Positions 35,964-43,822 of a stretch of 44,137 bases of DNA are shown piece after piece. The position numbers and the translations under genes are program-made. The DNA comes from Natronococcus sp. A-GB7 (GTDB lineage Archaea > Halobacteriota > Halobacteria > Halobacteriales > Natrialbaceae). The notes beneath the pieces are model-generated. The model was given only the letters and a program-made list of their open reading frames with translations, was not told the DNA's origin and made no database searches. How positions within the stretch are numbered: the stretch's first letter is position 1; each line of letters starts with the position of its first letter. The stretch lies in NCBI RefSeq assembly GCF_029688865.1, contig NZ_JARUKV010000034.1, forward strand, positions 1 to 44,137. The letters run 5' to 3'.

Positions 35964-36034
35964 AGCACGGAATGTCTCGGAAAATCTCCGAGGACGGTGC
36001 TGGAACACCGACCCCGTGCTGGAGTCTACCAGCA
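35964..36034 (+). ncRNA. structured 5' leader RNA, module 2 (covarying copy)
   Basis: P1: AGCACGG (35964-35970) with CCGTGCT (36014-36020), 7 pairs. P2: CTCGG (35976-35980) with CCGAG (35988-35992) around AAAATCT. P3: CGGTG (35995-35999) with CACCG (36006-36010) around CTGGAA. Alternative P4: TGCTGG (36017-36022) with CCAGCA (36029-36034), touching the ATG at 36035 and sharing four bases with P1. Unpaired or loop-edge sequences CGGAAAATCTC and GGTGCT/AACACC are the same as in module 1, while P1, P2 and P4 bases differ yet still pair. The frame is open through the leader from an ATG at 35954, but that ATG lies upstream of the predicted transcript start. Confidence 0.65.
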
Positions 36035-36325
36035 ATGTCAATTCAACCACGCACACCCGAAACCGTTTCGGCTCGCAGTCGCACCGACCACCCGAACTAC
36101 CTCCTCGTCGGCATTGACACCGAGGACGCACACCACGTCTACCGAACCACCGACGAAACCGTCCACGTCATCCACGGCACCGACCGAACCTGCCGCTACA
36201 ACCTAGACGCCCACAACCTGTGCATCTACGACTGGATCGAGTACGTCAAAGCCGAACGCGGCTTCACCACACAACACCTCTACTCGAGCCTCTCCACTGC
36301 GTTCCCCAACGGTGACGACCAATGA
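36035..36325 (+). CDS. VGID-type conserved haloarchaeal protein, module 2
   Basis: 96 residues: YLLVGIDTEDAHHVYRTTDETVHVIHGTD (~26-54), then a helical end with WIEYVKAERGFTT. It is a paralogue of the protein at 31463, shorter in the middle. It starts directly after leader hairpin P4, and its stop overlaps the next start (ATGA). Function unknown. Confidence 0.75.
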   Translation: MSIQPRTPETVSARSRTDHPNYLLVGIDTEDAHHVYRTTDETVHVIHGTDRTCRYNLDAHNLCIYDWIEYVKAERGFTTQHLYSSLSTAFPNGDDQ

Positions 36326-36687
36326 GAGTCGCCACCACCCCCACCCAACTCCTCGAGGGATTCCCAGTCGGGCCCCAACCCACTGCGTGCCAACACTGCG
36401 GGGACATCCTCCAGGAAGGCGACCGCGCGACCGTCTTCGCCGCCCGCCCAGCCGACACAGACCAGTGGGCGATCCATCGCCCCTACTGTCTGACCTGCAG
36501 TCCCGACACCATCCGCCATCCAACAGTCGGCTGTACGGAACTCCTCGCGCAGTGCCGACTCGGCACTCGCGCTGATCTGGCCACCCAGCAGACCCGACTC
36601 GTCGTCCTCGAGCCCGAACTCACTGACTCGAGTCCCCCGACCAACAGGGCCACCGACCCACGGGCGATGCCCGTCCCACCCCGGTGA
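36322..36687 (+). CDS. CxxC/CxxC zinc-ribbon-like protein, module 2
   Basis: 121 residues, paralogous to the product at 31774. C23-x2-C26 and C56-x2-C59 are kept; the stretch GCTELLAQCRLGTRADLATQQTRLVVLEPEL is almost the same as in copy 1. The tail is Pro-rich and short. It is coupled to the preceding gene by an ATGA overlap. About 158 bases without a supported gene separate it from the next CDS, much like the 151-base gap in module 1. Confidence 0.75.
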   Translation: MRVATTPTQLLEGFPVGPQPTACQHCGDILQEGDRATVFAARPADTDQWAIHRPYCLTCSPDTIRHPTVGCTELLAQCRLGTRADLATQQTRLVVLEPELTDSSPPTNRATDPRAMPVPPR

Positions 36688-36845
36688 GCTCCCTGCCACA
36701 CACTCGCGCCGACAGCCCCTGAGCCACTGCGCTCGGCTGTCTGCACTCTCCACCGTCGCCTCCAGGACTCGATGGCACGCCACCCCACTCGCCAGTCAGC
36801 ACGCCCCCAGCGCACACTCGGACTCCCACTCGAGGTGAGCCCACC

Positions 36846-39380
36846 GTGACCGACGCGGGACTCACACCGACACAACAGCCGCCGCTCTCTCCAACGGCCA
36901 CCCTCGAGATCGATACCGATCCAGTCTCCGAACTCTGGGAACAGCTGTTCGACCACCAGTCGATTCGCGACCGATTCATCCGTGCCGTCCGTCGGTTCGC
37001 CGACGGCCGGACTGTCCCAGAGTGTTACAAGCACCTCGAGGACCAACAGATCCCCTACTGGCTGCGCTCTCGAATACTGGACGTTGCCCGCGGCAACCGT
37101 CGCGAAGCCTGGCGACTCGCCACCGATCTCGTGCCAAAACTGGGACAGGGTCACGCGAGTCTCGAGGACCTGTTCGCGACTGCCGACTTCTTCACCACTA
37201 ATGTTGCCGACGAGCAGCCGCCGACGCTCGCGATAACAATCGACCGCGCGTTCGAGGACGCCCCGCGACGGAAACGCGAGTCGGTCTGCCGACTGCTCGC
37301 CGTCCTTGCGACCGGCTTCGACATCCGCGTCGTCGCGAGTGGCCGCACTCAGCATTGGCTCGCTCGAGAGCACCGCGAAGAACTGCCCGGCGTGAGCGAG
37401 TGGCGGGAGACACACCATCCTACTGGGGACCAAGTTGAGCAAGCACTCGAGGTACTGGATCCCGATGGCCGCAAGGTCGAACTCCTGCGACAACTCGAGA
37501 AAGAACCCGCCAAGACGCTCTCGAGGCACGCACTACGAGCGATGCACGACGTCGACCGCAGTCGGATCTCCCAGCTGCTGGTCTCCGAGCAGAACTCGCT
37601 CACGGAACTCGGACTCATCGCCGAGTTTGGGCCCGCCGATGATCGGACTGTCGAGTTGCTCGAGGCCGGCCGACAGCTACTCGCCACGCTGGACGCCCAA
37701 GTCGGCCGGCAGCAGGAATTGACCGAGGCCGTGAGCGACACCGGAACAACCGGCCAACAGTGCCGTGTAACCCCGCGCACACGAGGGGAGGGAGGTGACA
37801 GCAGTACAGACAACAACCCCTACCGGACAGCCTATCTCGACCGTCCAAGCCATGCCGGTGCTGTCGGCTGTGGGGAAGCCGGCGATATCGCCCTCGTAGA
37901 CGCACCGTTCGAAGGCCAAGCAGACGCTCCGGACCACACTCGGTACGTGAGCTTCGACGGCGATCGGGAGGAAGCCGTGGTCGCGGTTCGGGCGAGTGGG
38001 CCCCTGCAGTACGTGGTGAGTCTCGCGACAGCGTTAGCCTCTCCGCGGTTGGTTAACCGAGTGCTCACCGACAGCCGTCTCGAGTCCCTAGAAGATCCGC
38101 CGGCGATCCTTCGGGATGCTCGGTGTATCGGTGGACTCTCGGATGAGGCTCTCGCGGATCCGGAAACACTTCGAGAGACGTTCATCGAGTGGGGGACTGA
38201 GCTCGAGGATCTCACGGCAAAACTCTCGGCCGGCGAGTACGAGGCCCGCGACCGCTTCCGTGGGTCGATCATGCGATCGGCTCACGGCCTTGCTGGCTCG
38301 ATTATCCATCTCTTCGACGCTCTCGAGATTGACGTTACCCGCGAACTCCGGGTGCCGGCTGGGCTCGACACGAACTCGCTGAAGGAACTCGCGACGTCGA
38401 TCAGCATTTCAGCCGCAATTCAGTCGAAATACGGTGCGTTCGCCTGTTATCGGCAGCTGTTCGAAGCTCGAGAGGAGAAGCGTCAGAGTGCGCTCTCGCC
38501 GACTGTCGACGCCGACGACCCACTGGGGACGCTCATTGGCTCCCTGGTCGTTCGTGGAAACGACGTCCACCGACTCCGCCCGAAACTCGAGCAATCGCTC
38601 GAGACGCCAGCAGCGCTCGCTGAGGACGCTCCCGAATTCGCGGTCCGCGTTTCCCTGTCAACAGTCGACCGGACAGCCTATGCAGCGGCTGTGACGCGAA
38701 TCCTCCAAGCCAAGAATCTGCGACTAACTCGAGAGATCGTTTCGTTGCTCCACGCACTGGCTGGTTCACCATACGCCGCTGCTCGAGCACTGCAGCAACT
38801 CGGCGCCGAAGACGACCGCCGAGAGCTTCGACCGGACGAACTCCGCTATGCGCTGGGAACACTCGAGCCTGCGCAGTTGCTCTCCGATCTCCCACCGACG
38901 GTTGGCCGAATCGTTCATACTCTTCTCACAGCTGAAAGACGCCTCTCACAGTGTGAGCTCGCCGACCGGGCGGACCTCTCGACACGGACGGTCCGGAACT
39001 ATCGCAACCGACTCGAGGCGCTCGATCTCATCCGTGTCGACGAGAACGGGTATCGTCTGGCGTTATCGTTCCAGATAGCCACCGAACGCCGTGACTCAGT
39101 TGTTCCGGCTGTGCTTGAGGAGAACCAGACGCTCCTCGATGCAGCCGATGCGCTGCTCGAGACGATTCTCACACCAGACCGGTACGGCGATCCAGATGAC
39201 CCGCTTGGGAGTGCGTTGTTCTGGCCACCGGATCCGGAACGGTTACTCGACCATCCGACGACTGGCCCATGGATGCGACTAGCCGCTGCACTCACAGCAA
39301 CAGAACTCACCAAAGACAGCCAGACCGTTCAGATAGGACCAATGCTCGAGCAGCAATCGCTTTCTCACACAACTCCGTAA
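36846..39380 (+). CDS. large winged-helix protein of a haloarchaeal mobile element
   Basis: 844 residues from a GTG preceded by a Shine-Dalgarno-like GAGGTGA 10 bases away. The first ~220 residues have an alpha/beta pattern with a hydrophobic strand and acid (TLAITIDRAFED, then FDIRVVASGRTQHWL). A middle region (~330-560) is helical, and a C-terminal MarR-like helix-turn-helix (LSQCELADRADLSTRTVRNYRNRLEALDLIRVDENGYRL, ~695-735) is clear. No Walker A motif is visible. I cannot place it in a named family. A replication-initiation or regulatory role in the element is possible from its size, winged helix and the hairpins just downstream. Confidence 0.65.
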   Translation: MTDAGLTPTQQPPLSPTATLEIDTDPVSELWEQLFDHQSIRDRFIRAVRRFADGRTVPECYKHLEDQQIPYWLRSRILDVARGNRREAWRLATDLVPKLGQGHASLEDLFATADFFTTNVADEQPPTLAITIDRAFEDAPRRKRESVCRLLAVLATGFDIRVVASGRTQHWLAREHREELPGVSEWRETHHPTGDQVEQALEVLDPDGRKVELLRQLEKEPAKTLSRHALRAMHDVDRSRISQLLVSEQNSLTELGLIAEFGPADDRTVELLEAGRQLLATLDAQVGRQQELTEAVSDTGTTGQQCRVTPRTRGEGGDSSTDNNPYRTAYLDRPSHAGAVGCGEAGDIALVDAPFEGQADAPDHTRYVSFDGDREEAVVAVRASGPLQYVVSLATALASPRLVNRVLTDSRLESLEDPPAILRDARCIGGLSDEALADPETLRETFIEWGTELEDLTAKLSAGEYEARDRFRGSIMRSAHGLAGSIIHLFDALEIDVTRELRVPAGLDTNSLKELATSISISAAIQSKYGAFACYRQLFEAREEKRQSALSPTVDADDPLGTLIGSLVVRGNDVHRLRPKLEQSLETPAALAEDAPEFAVRVSLSTVDRTAYAAAVTRILQAKNLRLTREIVSLLHALAGSPYAAARALQQLGAEDDRRELRPDELRYALGTLEPAQLLSDLPPTVGRIVHTLLTAERRLSQCELADRADLSTRTVRNYRNRLEALDLIRVDENGYRLALSFQIATERRDSVVPAVLEENQTLLDAADALLETILTPDRYGDPDDPLGSALFWPPDPERLLDHPTTGPWMRLAAALTATELTKDSQTVQIGPMLEQQSLSHTTP

Positions 39381-39422
39381 CAACTGAGTCTCGTTCTATC
39401 TCCGATCTCCCACTACGCTTAG

Positions 39423-39484
39423 TTAACCAACGGAAACCCCTCCGCTGTACCCTGTGTTGGTTAAGCAGCCGATCTTGCGATCGG
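39423..39484. repeat. two adjacent inverted repeats after the large winged-helix gene
   Basis: TTAACCAAC (39423-39431) pairs with GTTGGTTAA (39456-39464) across 24 bases, and CCGATC (39469-39474) pairs with GATCGG (39479-39484) across TTGC. They could be a terminator, a protein-binding site or part of a replication origin. The rest of 39381-39720 shows no supported gene. Confidence 0.5.
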
Positions 39485-39720
39485 GGCCAATCTGCTATGT
39501 ACAGGCCAACTAGGTAACGAAACGGTGCTTGATCTCCCTGATAGCTGTCAAAACCCGCCTGCTGAATATAGAGGATTAGTGCAGCACGATAGCATCGTTT
39601 ATTTCCCGTCTGTAGTGGTGATTCGAAGAGCAGTGAGTTCACATATTGACAGTTACAGTGACGCTCGTTAGAGATATTCAGTCTATCTAGTTTGTTACAA
39701 TATGGGTGAAAGCCGGACCC

Positions 39721-39727
39721 TTTACGC
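39721..39727 (+). promoter_or_regulatory. TATA-like box of the Bat-type regulator
   Basis: TTTACGC starts 32 bases before the ATG at 39753, consistent with leaderless transcription and with choosing that start over the ATG at 39702. Confidence 0.35.
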
Positions 39728-39752
39728 TTCTTCCTGCCTTACAGACTTCAGC

Positions 39753-42701
39753 ATGGATTCGACTGTCGGACAGAATAGCGAATTGCAAACCAGAGTCCAG
39801 CAGCAGGAAGTTGCCGCCAAACTCGGTCAGCAAGCGCTCGAAACCGACAATCTCGAACAGTTGATGCACGACGCTACTTTTAGTATTGCCGAGACACTTG
39901 ATAATGTCTATGTCAAAATTCTGGAGGTTACTCCTAGTGGGGACGAAATGTTCCTTCAACAGGGTGTCGGCTGGCGCGATGGCCTCGTCGGCGAAGCAAC
40001 GGTGTCAGCGGATTTAGACTCTCAAGCGGGCTATACGCTGCTCTCTGAGAAACCGATTATCGTAGACGACCTTCGAACCGATGAACGGTTTTCCGGACCT
40101 GAGTTGCTCACCAGCCACGAAGTCGTCAGCGGTATCAGCGTTATCATTGGCGCTGTCGAAGAGCCGTGGGGCGTACTCGGAGTACACACAACTGAGCGCC
40201 GCGAGTTCACAGACCACGACGTGAACTTCGTCCAAAGCATCGCTAACGTGCTGGCAGCGGCGATCACGAAAATAAATGCGAAGCAACAGCTCTACGAAAA
40301 AGAGAAGAAGCTCAAAGAGACGTTCGACCGCATCACGGACGGCTTCATCGGGATGGATGCTGACTGGACCGTCACATACATCAACGACCGCGGGAAGGAA
40401 CTGATTGACTTCGACGGTGAGGGACTGGTCAACAGGAACTTCTGGGATGTGTTCGAGCCGGCGCTCGGAACGGCGTTCGAGGAGCAATACCGTGAGGTGG
40501 TCGCCACCCAGGAGCCCACCTCATTCGAGGAGTACTACCCGCCGCTCGACGGCTGGTTCAAGGTTCACGTCTATCCGTCCGCGTCGGGTCTATCAATCTA
40601 CTTCCGCGATATAACCGAGCACCGGAAGCACGAACGTGATCACGCACTGTTTCGCACGCTACTCGATTACTCCACCGATGCCGTCTTCATTGAAGATCCC
40701 AGGACCGGCGAGATCATCGACGCCAACGACACCGCTACTCGACAGCTCGGCTACCCTCGTGAGGAACTATTGGATCTAACGATAGCCGACATCGACACCG
40801 AACTTCCCACGCAGGAGGACTACCAGGCATTCGTGACGAACCTCAAAGACGATGGGCACACGACCTTTAACGGGACGCACCGGCGGAAAGACGGCTCCAC
40901 GTTCCCGGTTGAAGTCAACGTTTCGTACATTGAACTGGATCAGCTAGAACGGGGGTACGTCCTCGCGCTCGCGCGCGACGTCACCGAGCGCAAGCACGCC
41001 GAAGAACGAATTCGTGAGAACAAGGCGGCGCTCGAACGGCTCAACGTCGCAACCCAGGAACTGATCGACGCTGATCCCGAGGAGATGCGACTCCAGACCG
41101 TCGACATCGCCCAGTTGGTCCTTGACATCGAGTACGCTGGGCTTTGGCTCTACGACGAAACGATCGGCGAGCTTGACGAATACGCCAGTCGAACGAGCCC
41201 CGAAATCGAACCTGACACAGTTCAGCTACCCACTAACCTTTCCGAGCGGGCCTGGCGGACGTTCGTCAGTGATGATGTGGACGTCGAAAACGACGTCGAG
41301 TGTAGTGAGAACGACACGGGGACGTCACCACTTCGGAGTCTTGTGTTAGCCCCATTGGGGAGACATGGCGTCATTTGTGTCGGCTCGACGCAGTCCGACA
41401 CGTTCGACGATAGGTTAGTTGACCTCGTAGAGACGATCGCCACTACGGTCGAGACCGCGTGGGACCGTGCCGATGGCGAAGCGAAGTTAGAACAGCAGAA
41501 CTCGGAGTTAGCCCGGGTCGATCGGCTCAACATGTTGATCAGGGAGATTGATCAGGCACTCGTCCGAGCGGAAACGATCGAATCTATCGATGAGGCCGTC
41601 TGCGAGCGCCTAGCCGAGTCCGCCCTGTTCGAGTTCGCCTGGATCGGCGAGTTCGACGCCGCCGGCGATACGGTTGCCGCTCGACAGTGGGCGGGGATTG
41701 ATGGAACCTCTCTGGAACAACTCACTACGAGCGAGGAGTCTGTATGGTCTGAGAGCCAGGTCGTCGCCGCAGTCCGGACAGGCGAAGTTCAAGTCGTCGC
41801 TGACACCGCAACAGATCCACGGGCATCGCCGTGGCGCGAAGCCGCGCTGGAATCTGGCGCGCGGTCGTGTATTTGTATTCCACTCGTGTATGACGAGTCT
41901 ATCTACGGTGTCTTGGTTGTGTACGGCAGGACGCCACAACCCGACGAACGGAACGTGGACGTCCTCTCGGAACTCGGGGAGACAATCGCCCACGCGATTC
42001 ATGCGGTTGAAACCAGAGTGACTCAGCAAACCGACAGCATCGTCGAACTCACACTCCAAACGACGGCAGAACTGCCACTCGTTCGGCTCTCCCTGGAGAC
42101 CGACTGTGTGATCGAGTTTGAGGGAGCGGTTCCGAGAGACGACGGGGACGTGACTGTGTTCTTCACTGCGAATGACGTGTCTCCCGACGAGGTTATGGTT
42201 GCCAGCGAGCAATCGCTCATCATCAAGGAAGTATTTCCTTTAGCTCAACAGGATACCGCTTCCCAATTCAAAGCACGGTTGGCCGACTCGACGCTAGCCA
42301 GCAAATTCCTCGAACAGGGTGCGACGATCCGCTCGCTAAACATCGATGCGGGGACGGCCACTGCCGTCGTAGAGTTGCAGGAGTCAGCCGATGTCCGTGA
42401 GTTCGTCGAGGGTATAAAGCGTGACGTTCCCGATCTCGACCTGCTCGCTCGCCAGTCTCGAGCCAGGCCACCCGACACGGAACAGCAGCTCCAAACCACA
42501 TTCGAGAAGCGCCTCACCCCCCGTCAACAAGAGATCCTCCAACTAGCCTACCGGAGTGGATACTTCGAATCACCCCGCGTCCAAACGGGCAAGGGACTCT
42601 CCGACGAGCTGGACCTCTCGCAATCGACGTTCAACTATCACCTCAGAGGGGGCGAACGCAAACTCCTGGCGATGGTGTTCGATCTCGATCCAGAGGAGTA
42701 G
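39753..42701 (+). CDS. PAS/GAF sensor-regulator with bacterio-opsin-activator (HTH_10) C-terminus
   Basis: 982 residues from the preferred ATG (999 from 39702). Order: GAF (~20-180, LDNVYVKILEV and GVLGVHTTERREF); PAS (~195-290, DGFIGMDADWTVTYIN, ending YFRDITEHRK); PAS (~295-415, AVFIEDPRTGEIIDAN, ending ARDVTERKHAEE); GAF-like (~425-580); GAF (~595-750, FAWIGEFDAAGDTVAARQW); BAT domain (~765-915); and the HTH_10 end LTPRQQEILQLAYRSGYFESPR, then LDLSQSTFNYHLRGGERKLLA. Such haloarchaeal proteins are one-component transcription regulators that sense redox, light, oxygen or metabolites through PAS/GAF. No kinase domain is present. The target genes are not evident. Confidence 0.88.
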   Translation: MDSTVGQNSELQTRVQQQEVAAKLGQQALETDNLEQLMHDATFSIAETLDNVYVKILEVTPSGDEMFLQQGVGWRDGLVGEATVSADLDSQAGYTLLSEKPIIVDDLRTDERFSGPELLTSHEVVSGISVIIGAVEEPWGVLGVHTTERREFTDHDVNFVQSIANVLAAAITKINAKQQLYEKEKKLKETFDRITDGFIGMDADWTVTYINDRGKELIDFDGEGLVNRNFWDVFEPALGTAFEEQYREVVATQEPTSFEEYYPPLDGWFKVHVYPSASGLSIYFRDITEHRKHERDHALFRTLLDYSTDAVFIEDPRTGEIIDANDTATRQLGYPREELLDLTIADIDTELPTQEDYQAFVTNLKDDGHTTFNGTHRRKDGSTFPVEVNVSYIELDQLERGYVLALARDVTERKHAEERIRENKAALERLNVATQELIDADPEEMRLQTVDIAQLVLDIEYAGLWLYDETIGELDEYASRTSPEIEPDTVQLPTNLSERAWRTFVSDDVDVENDVECSENDTGTSPLRSLVLAPLGRHGVICVGSTQSDTFDDRLVDLVETIATTVETAWDRADGEAKLEQQNSELARVDRLNMLIREIDQALVRAETIESIDEAVCERLAESALFEFAWIGEFDAAGDTVAARQWAGIDGTSLEQLTTSEESVWSESQVVAAVRTGEVQVVADTATDPRASPWREAALESGARSCICIPLVYDESIYGVLVVYGRTPQPDERNVDVLSELGETIAHAIHAVETRVTQQTDSIVELTLQTTAELPLVRLSLETDCVIEFEGAVPRDDGDVTVFFTANDVSPDEVMVASEQSLIIKEVFPLAQQDTASQFKARLADSTLASKFLEQGATIRSLNIDAGTATAVVELQESADVREFVEGIKRDVPDLDLLARQSRARPPDTEQQLQTTFEKRLTPRQQEILQLAYRSGYFESPRVQTGKGLSDELDLSQSTFNYHLRGGERKLLAMVFDLDPEE

Positions 42702-42930
42702 TTGAATACAAGTCGTTGTTCATCCCATTATTGCGTTCTGTACTCTCTTTTATTCACGTATTATCTCGACGTGTTCCTTGTACATTGGTGATTGAGGGGG
42801 ACTGAAGGAGCGTTTAGTAGGGAGAGTACGGATTGAGACAGATAGGCGTTCGCAATAGTGCGACGCGATCTCGGGTGCTGGCGCAGTTTTTCGAGACTAT
42901 TCTTTCCTTGGTGCCCCCCCGATCGAGGGT

Positions 42931-43194
42931 ATGATCTGCAACCAGGAGGAGCGTAGATCTGGCGAACACGAATCAGAGGGGCTGTTTTTCGGTGCGAACG
43001 TGCCAGCAGGGGTGGCCGGAGTGCTCAGCGTTTTGAGCCACTGGAACAACCGACGAATATTTTTCCAGTTCCTGAAGCAAGACGAACCGATCTCGGTCGA
43101 TGTACTCACAGCACGGGTCGCATCCGATAGCTCATTGCTTGCGACCGCCAGTACCGTGAGACCTGAGGAACGTAACAAGGAGGCCTCCAGATAA
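42931..43194 (+). CDS. small winged-helix-like protein coupled to the next regulator
   Basis: 87 residues. The middle (VLSVLSHWNNRRIFFQFLKQDEPISVDVLTARVAS) has the 'N-RR-F-L, then V-L-RVA' layout of small haloarchaeal winged-helix (DUF7344-like) proteins, but it is shorter and lacks the wing. The stop TAA shares a base with the next ATG, and a strong ribosome-binding site for that gene lies within its last codons. It could also be a degenerate copy of its neighbour. Confidence 0.5.
   Translation: MICNQEERRSGEHESEGLFFGANVPAGVAGVLSVLSHWNNRRIFFQFLKQDEPISVDVLTARVASDSSLLATASTVRPEERNKEASR
43177..43183 (+). promoter_or_regulatory. strong Shine-Dalgarno site
   Basis: AAGGAGG lies 10 bases before the ATG at 43194. 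Most genes in this window have no such site, so it supports internal translation start of the second gene in a coupled pair. Confidence 0.6.
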
Positions 43195-43535
43195 TGATGA
43201 CTGAAGAGAGACATTCACAGCCGTCGATGGACACCGTTTTAGATGCCTTAGAAAACCAGTATCGTCGCCGCGTGCTCGTCGCGCTGCTGGAACACAATCC
43301 GCAGGACGCCGCGGACCCAAAAACGCCTTCGGACAGTGAACTCGCAGATGAGGACTTGGAAACACTTCGGATTTACATGACGCATACGCACCTTCCGAAA
43401 CTGGAAGTGTCAGGATTCATCGAGTGGGACCGGGACACAAACTCGATACGGAAGGGACCAAACTTCGACGAGATTCAACCACTGCTGGAGTTAATGCAGA
43501 ACCACGCCGATGAACTACCCGACGGCTGGTTGTGA
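43194..43535 (+). CDS. DUF7344/ArsR-like winged-helix regulator
   Basis: 113 residues. MDTVLDALENQYRRRVLVALLEHNPQD, then LRIYMTHTHLPKLEVSGFIEWDRDTNSIRKGPNF is the usual haloarchaeal winged-helix plan: first helix with YRRRVL, HLPKLEVSGFIEWD recognition helix and wing. It is likely a DNA-binding regulator. A second ATG follows directly, so it may start one codon later. It lies downstream of the Bat-type sensor-regulator, in whose company such proteins are common. Confidence 0.7.
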   Translation: MMTEERHSQPSMDTVLDALENQYRRRVLVALLEHNPQDAADPKTPSDSELADEDLETLRIYMTHTHLPKLEVSGFIEWDRDTNSIRKGPNFDEIQPLLELMQNHADELPDGWL

Positions 43536-43759
43536 CTGTAGTGGGCTACTGACAGTTGAAAGCTAAGTTTCCCTCCCGTTGCACTCTTCGGTGGTGAACT
43601 TGTGAATAACGCCATGTATATTGCACGCCGTTGCTGCGATTTGTCCACCTCTCGGGTGGTTAGCGCAATAAGTGTTACATCACCGTCTAGTTCTGAGCCT
43701 TCTCAGCCAACCCCTTCCATCAAACAATTAATACAGTTTCTGCGGTCGTGACATCCTCG

Positions 43760-43777
43760 CCCGGCGTGAACGCCGGG
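43760..43777. repeat. hairpin at the IS200/IS605 element end (3' part of a possible omega-RNA)
   Basis: CCCGGCG (43760-43766) pairs with CGCCGGG (43771-43777) around TGAA, next to the minus-strand motif GAGGATGTCA. This GC hairpin plus GAGGATGTC-like end is typical of haloarchaeal TnpB elements, where the guide RNA overlaps the 3' end of tnpB. With TnpB broken it is probably relictual. Bases 43536-43740 show nothing else supported. Confidence 0.6.
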
Positions 43778-43822
43778 GCTTCCACCGCAGGTGGAATACC
43801 CAGACTGGCTGGGATTGAGGTT

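Noticed and set aside
35954-36034. N-terminal extension of the module 2 protein through the leader
   Set aside because: The ATG at 35954 lies before the expected transcript start. Module 1 has no matching start, and the translated leaders share only RKIS while the paired stems are kept.
36483-37529. Minus-strand 348-residue frame opposite module 2 and the winged-helix gene
   Set aside because: It overlaps the paralogue-supported CxxC gene and the start of the 844-residue gene, and looks like an antisense GC shadow.
39307-39642. Minus-strand 111-residue frame over the inverted repeats
   Set aside because: It overlaps the end of the 844-residue gene and the hairpins, and has no recognisable family or haloarchaeal composition.
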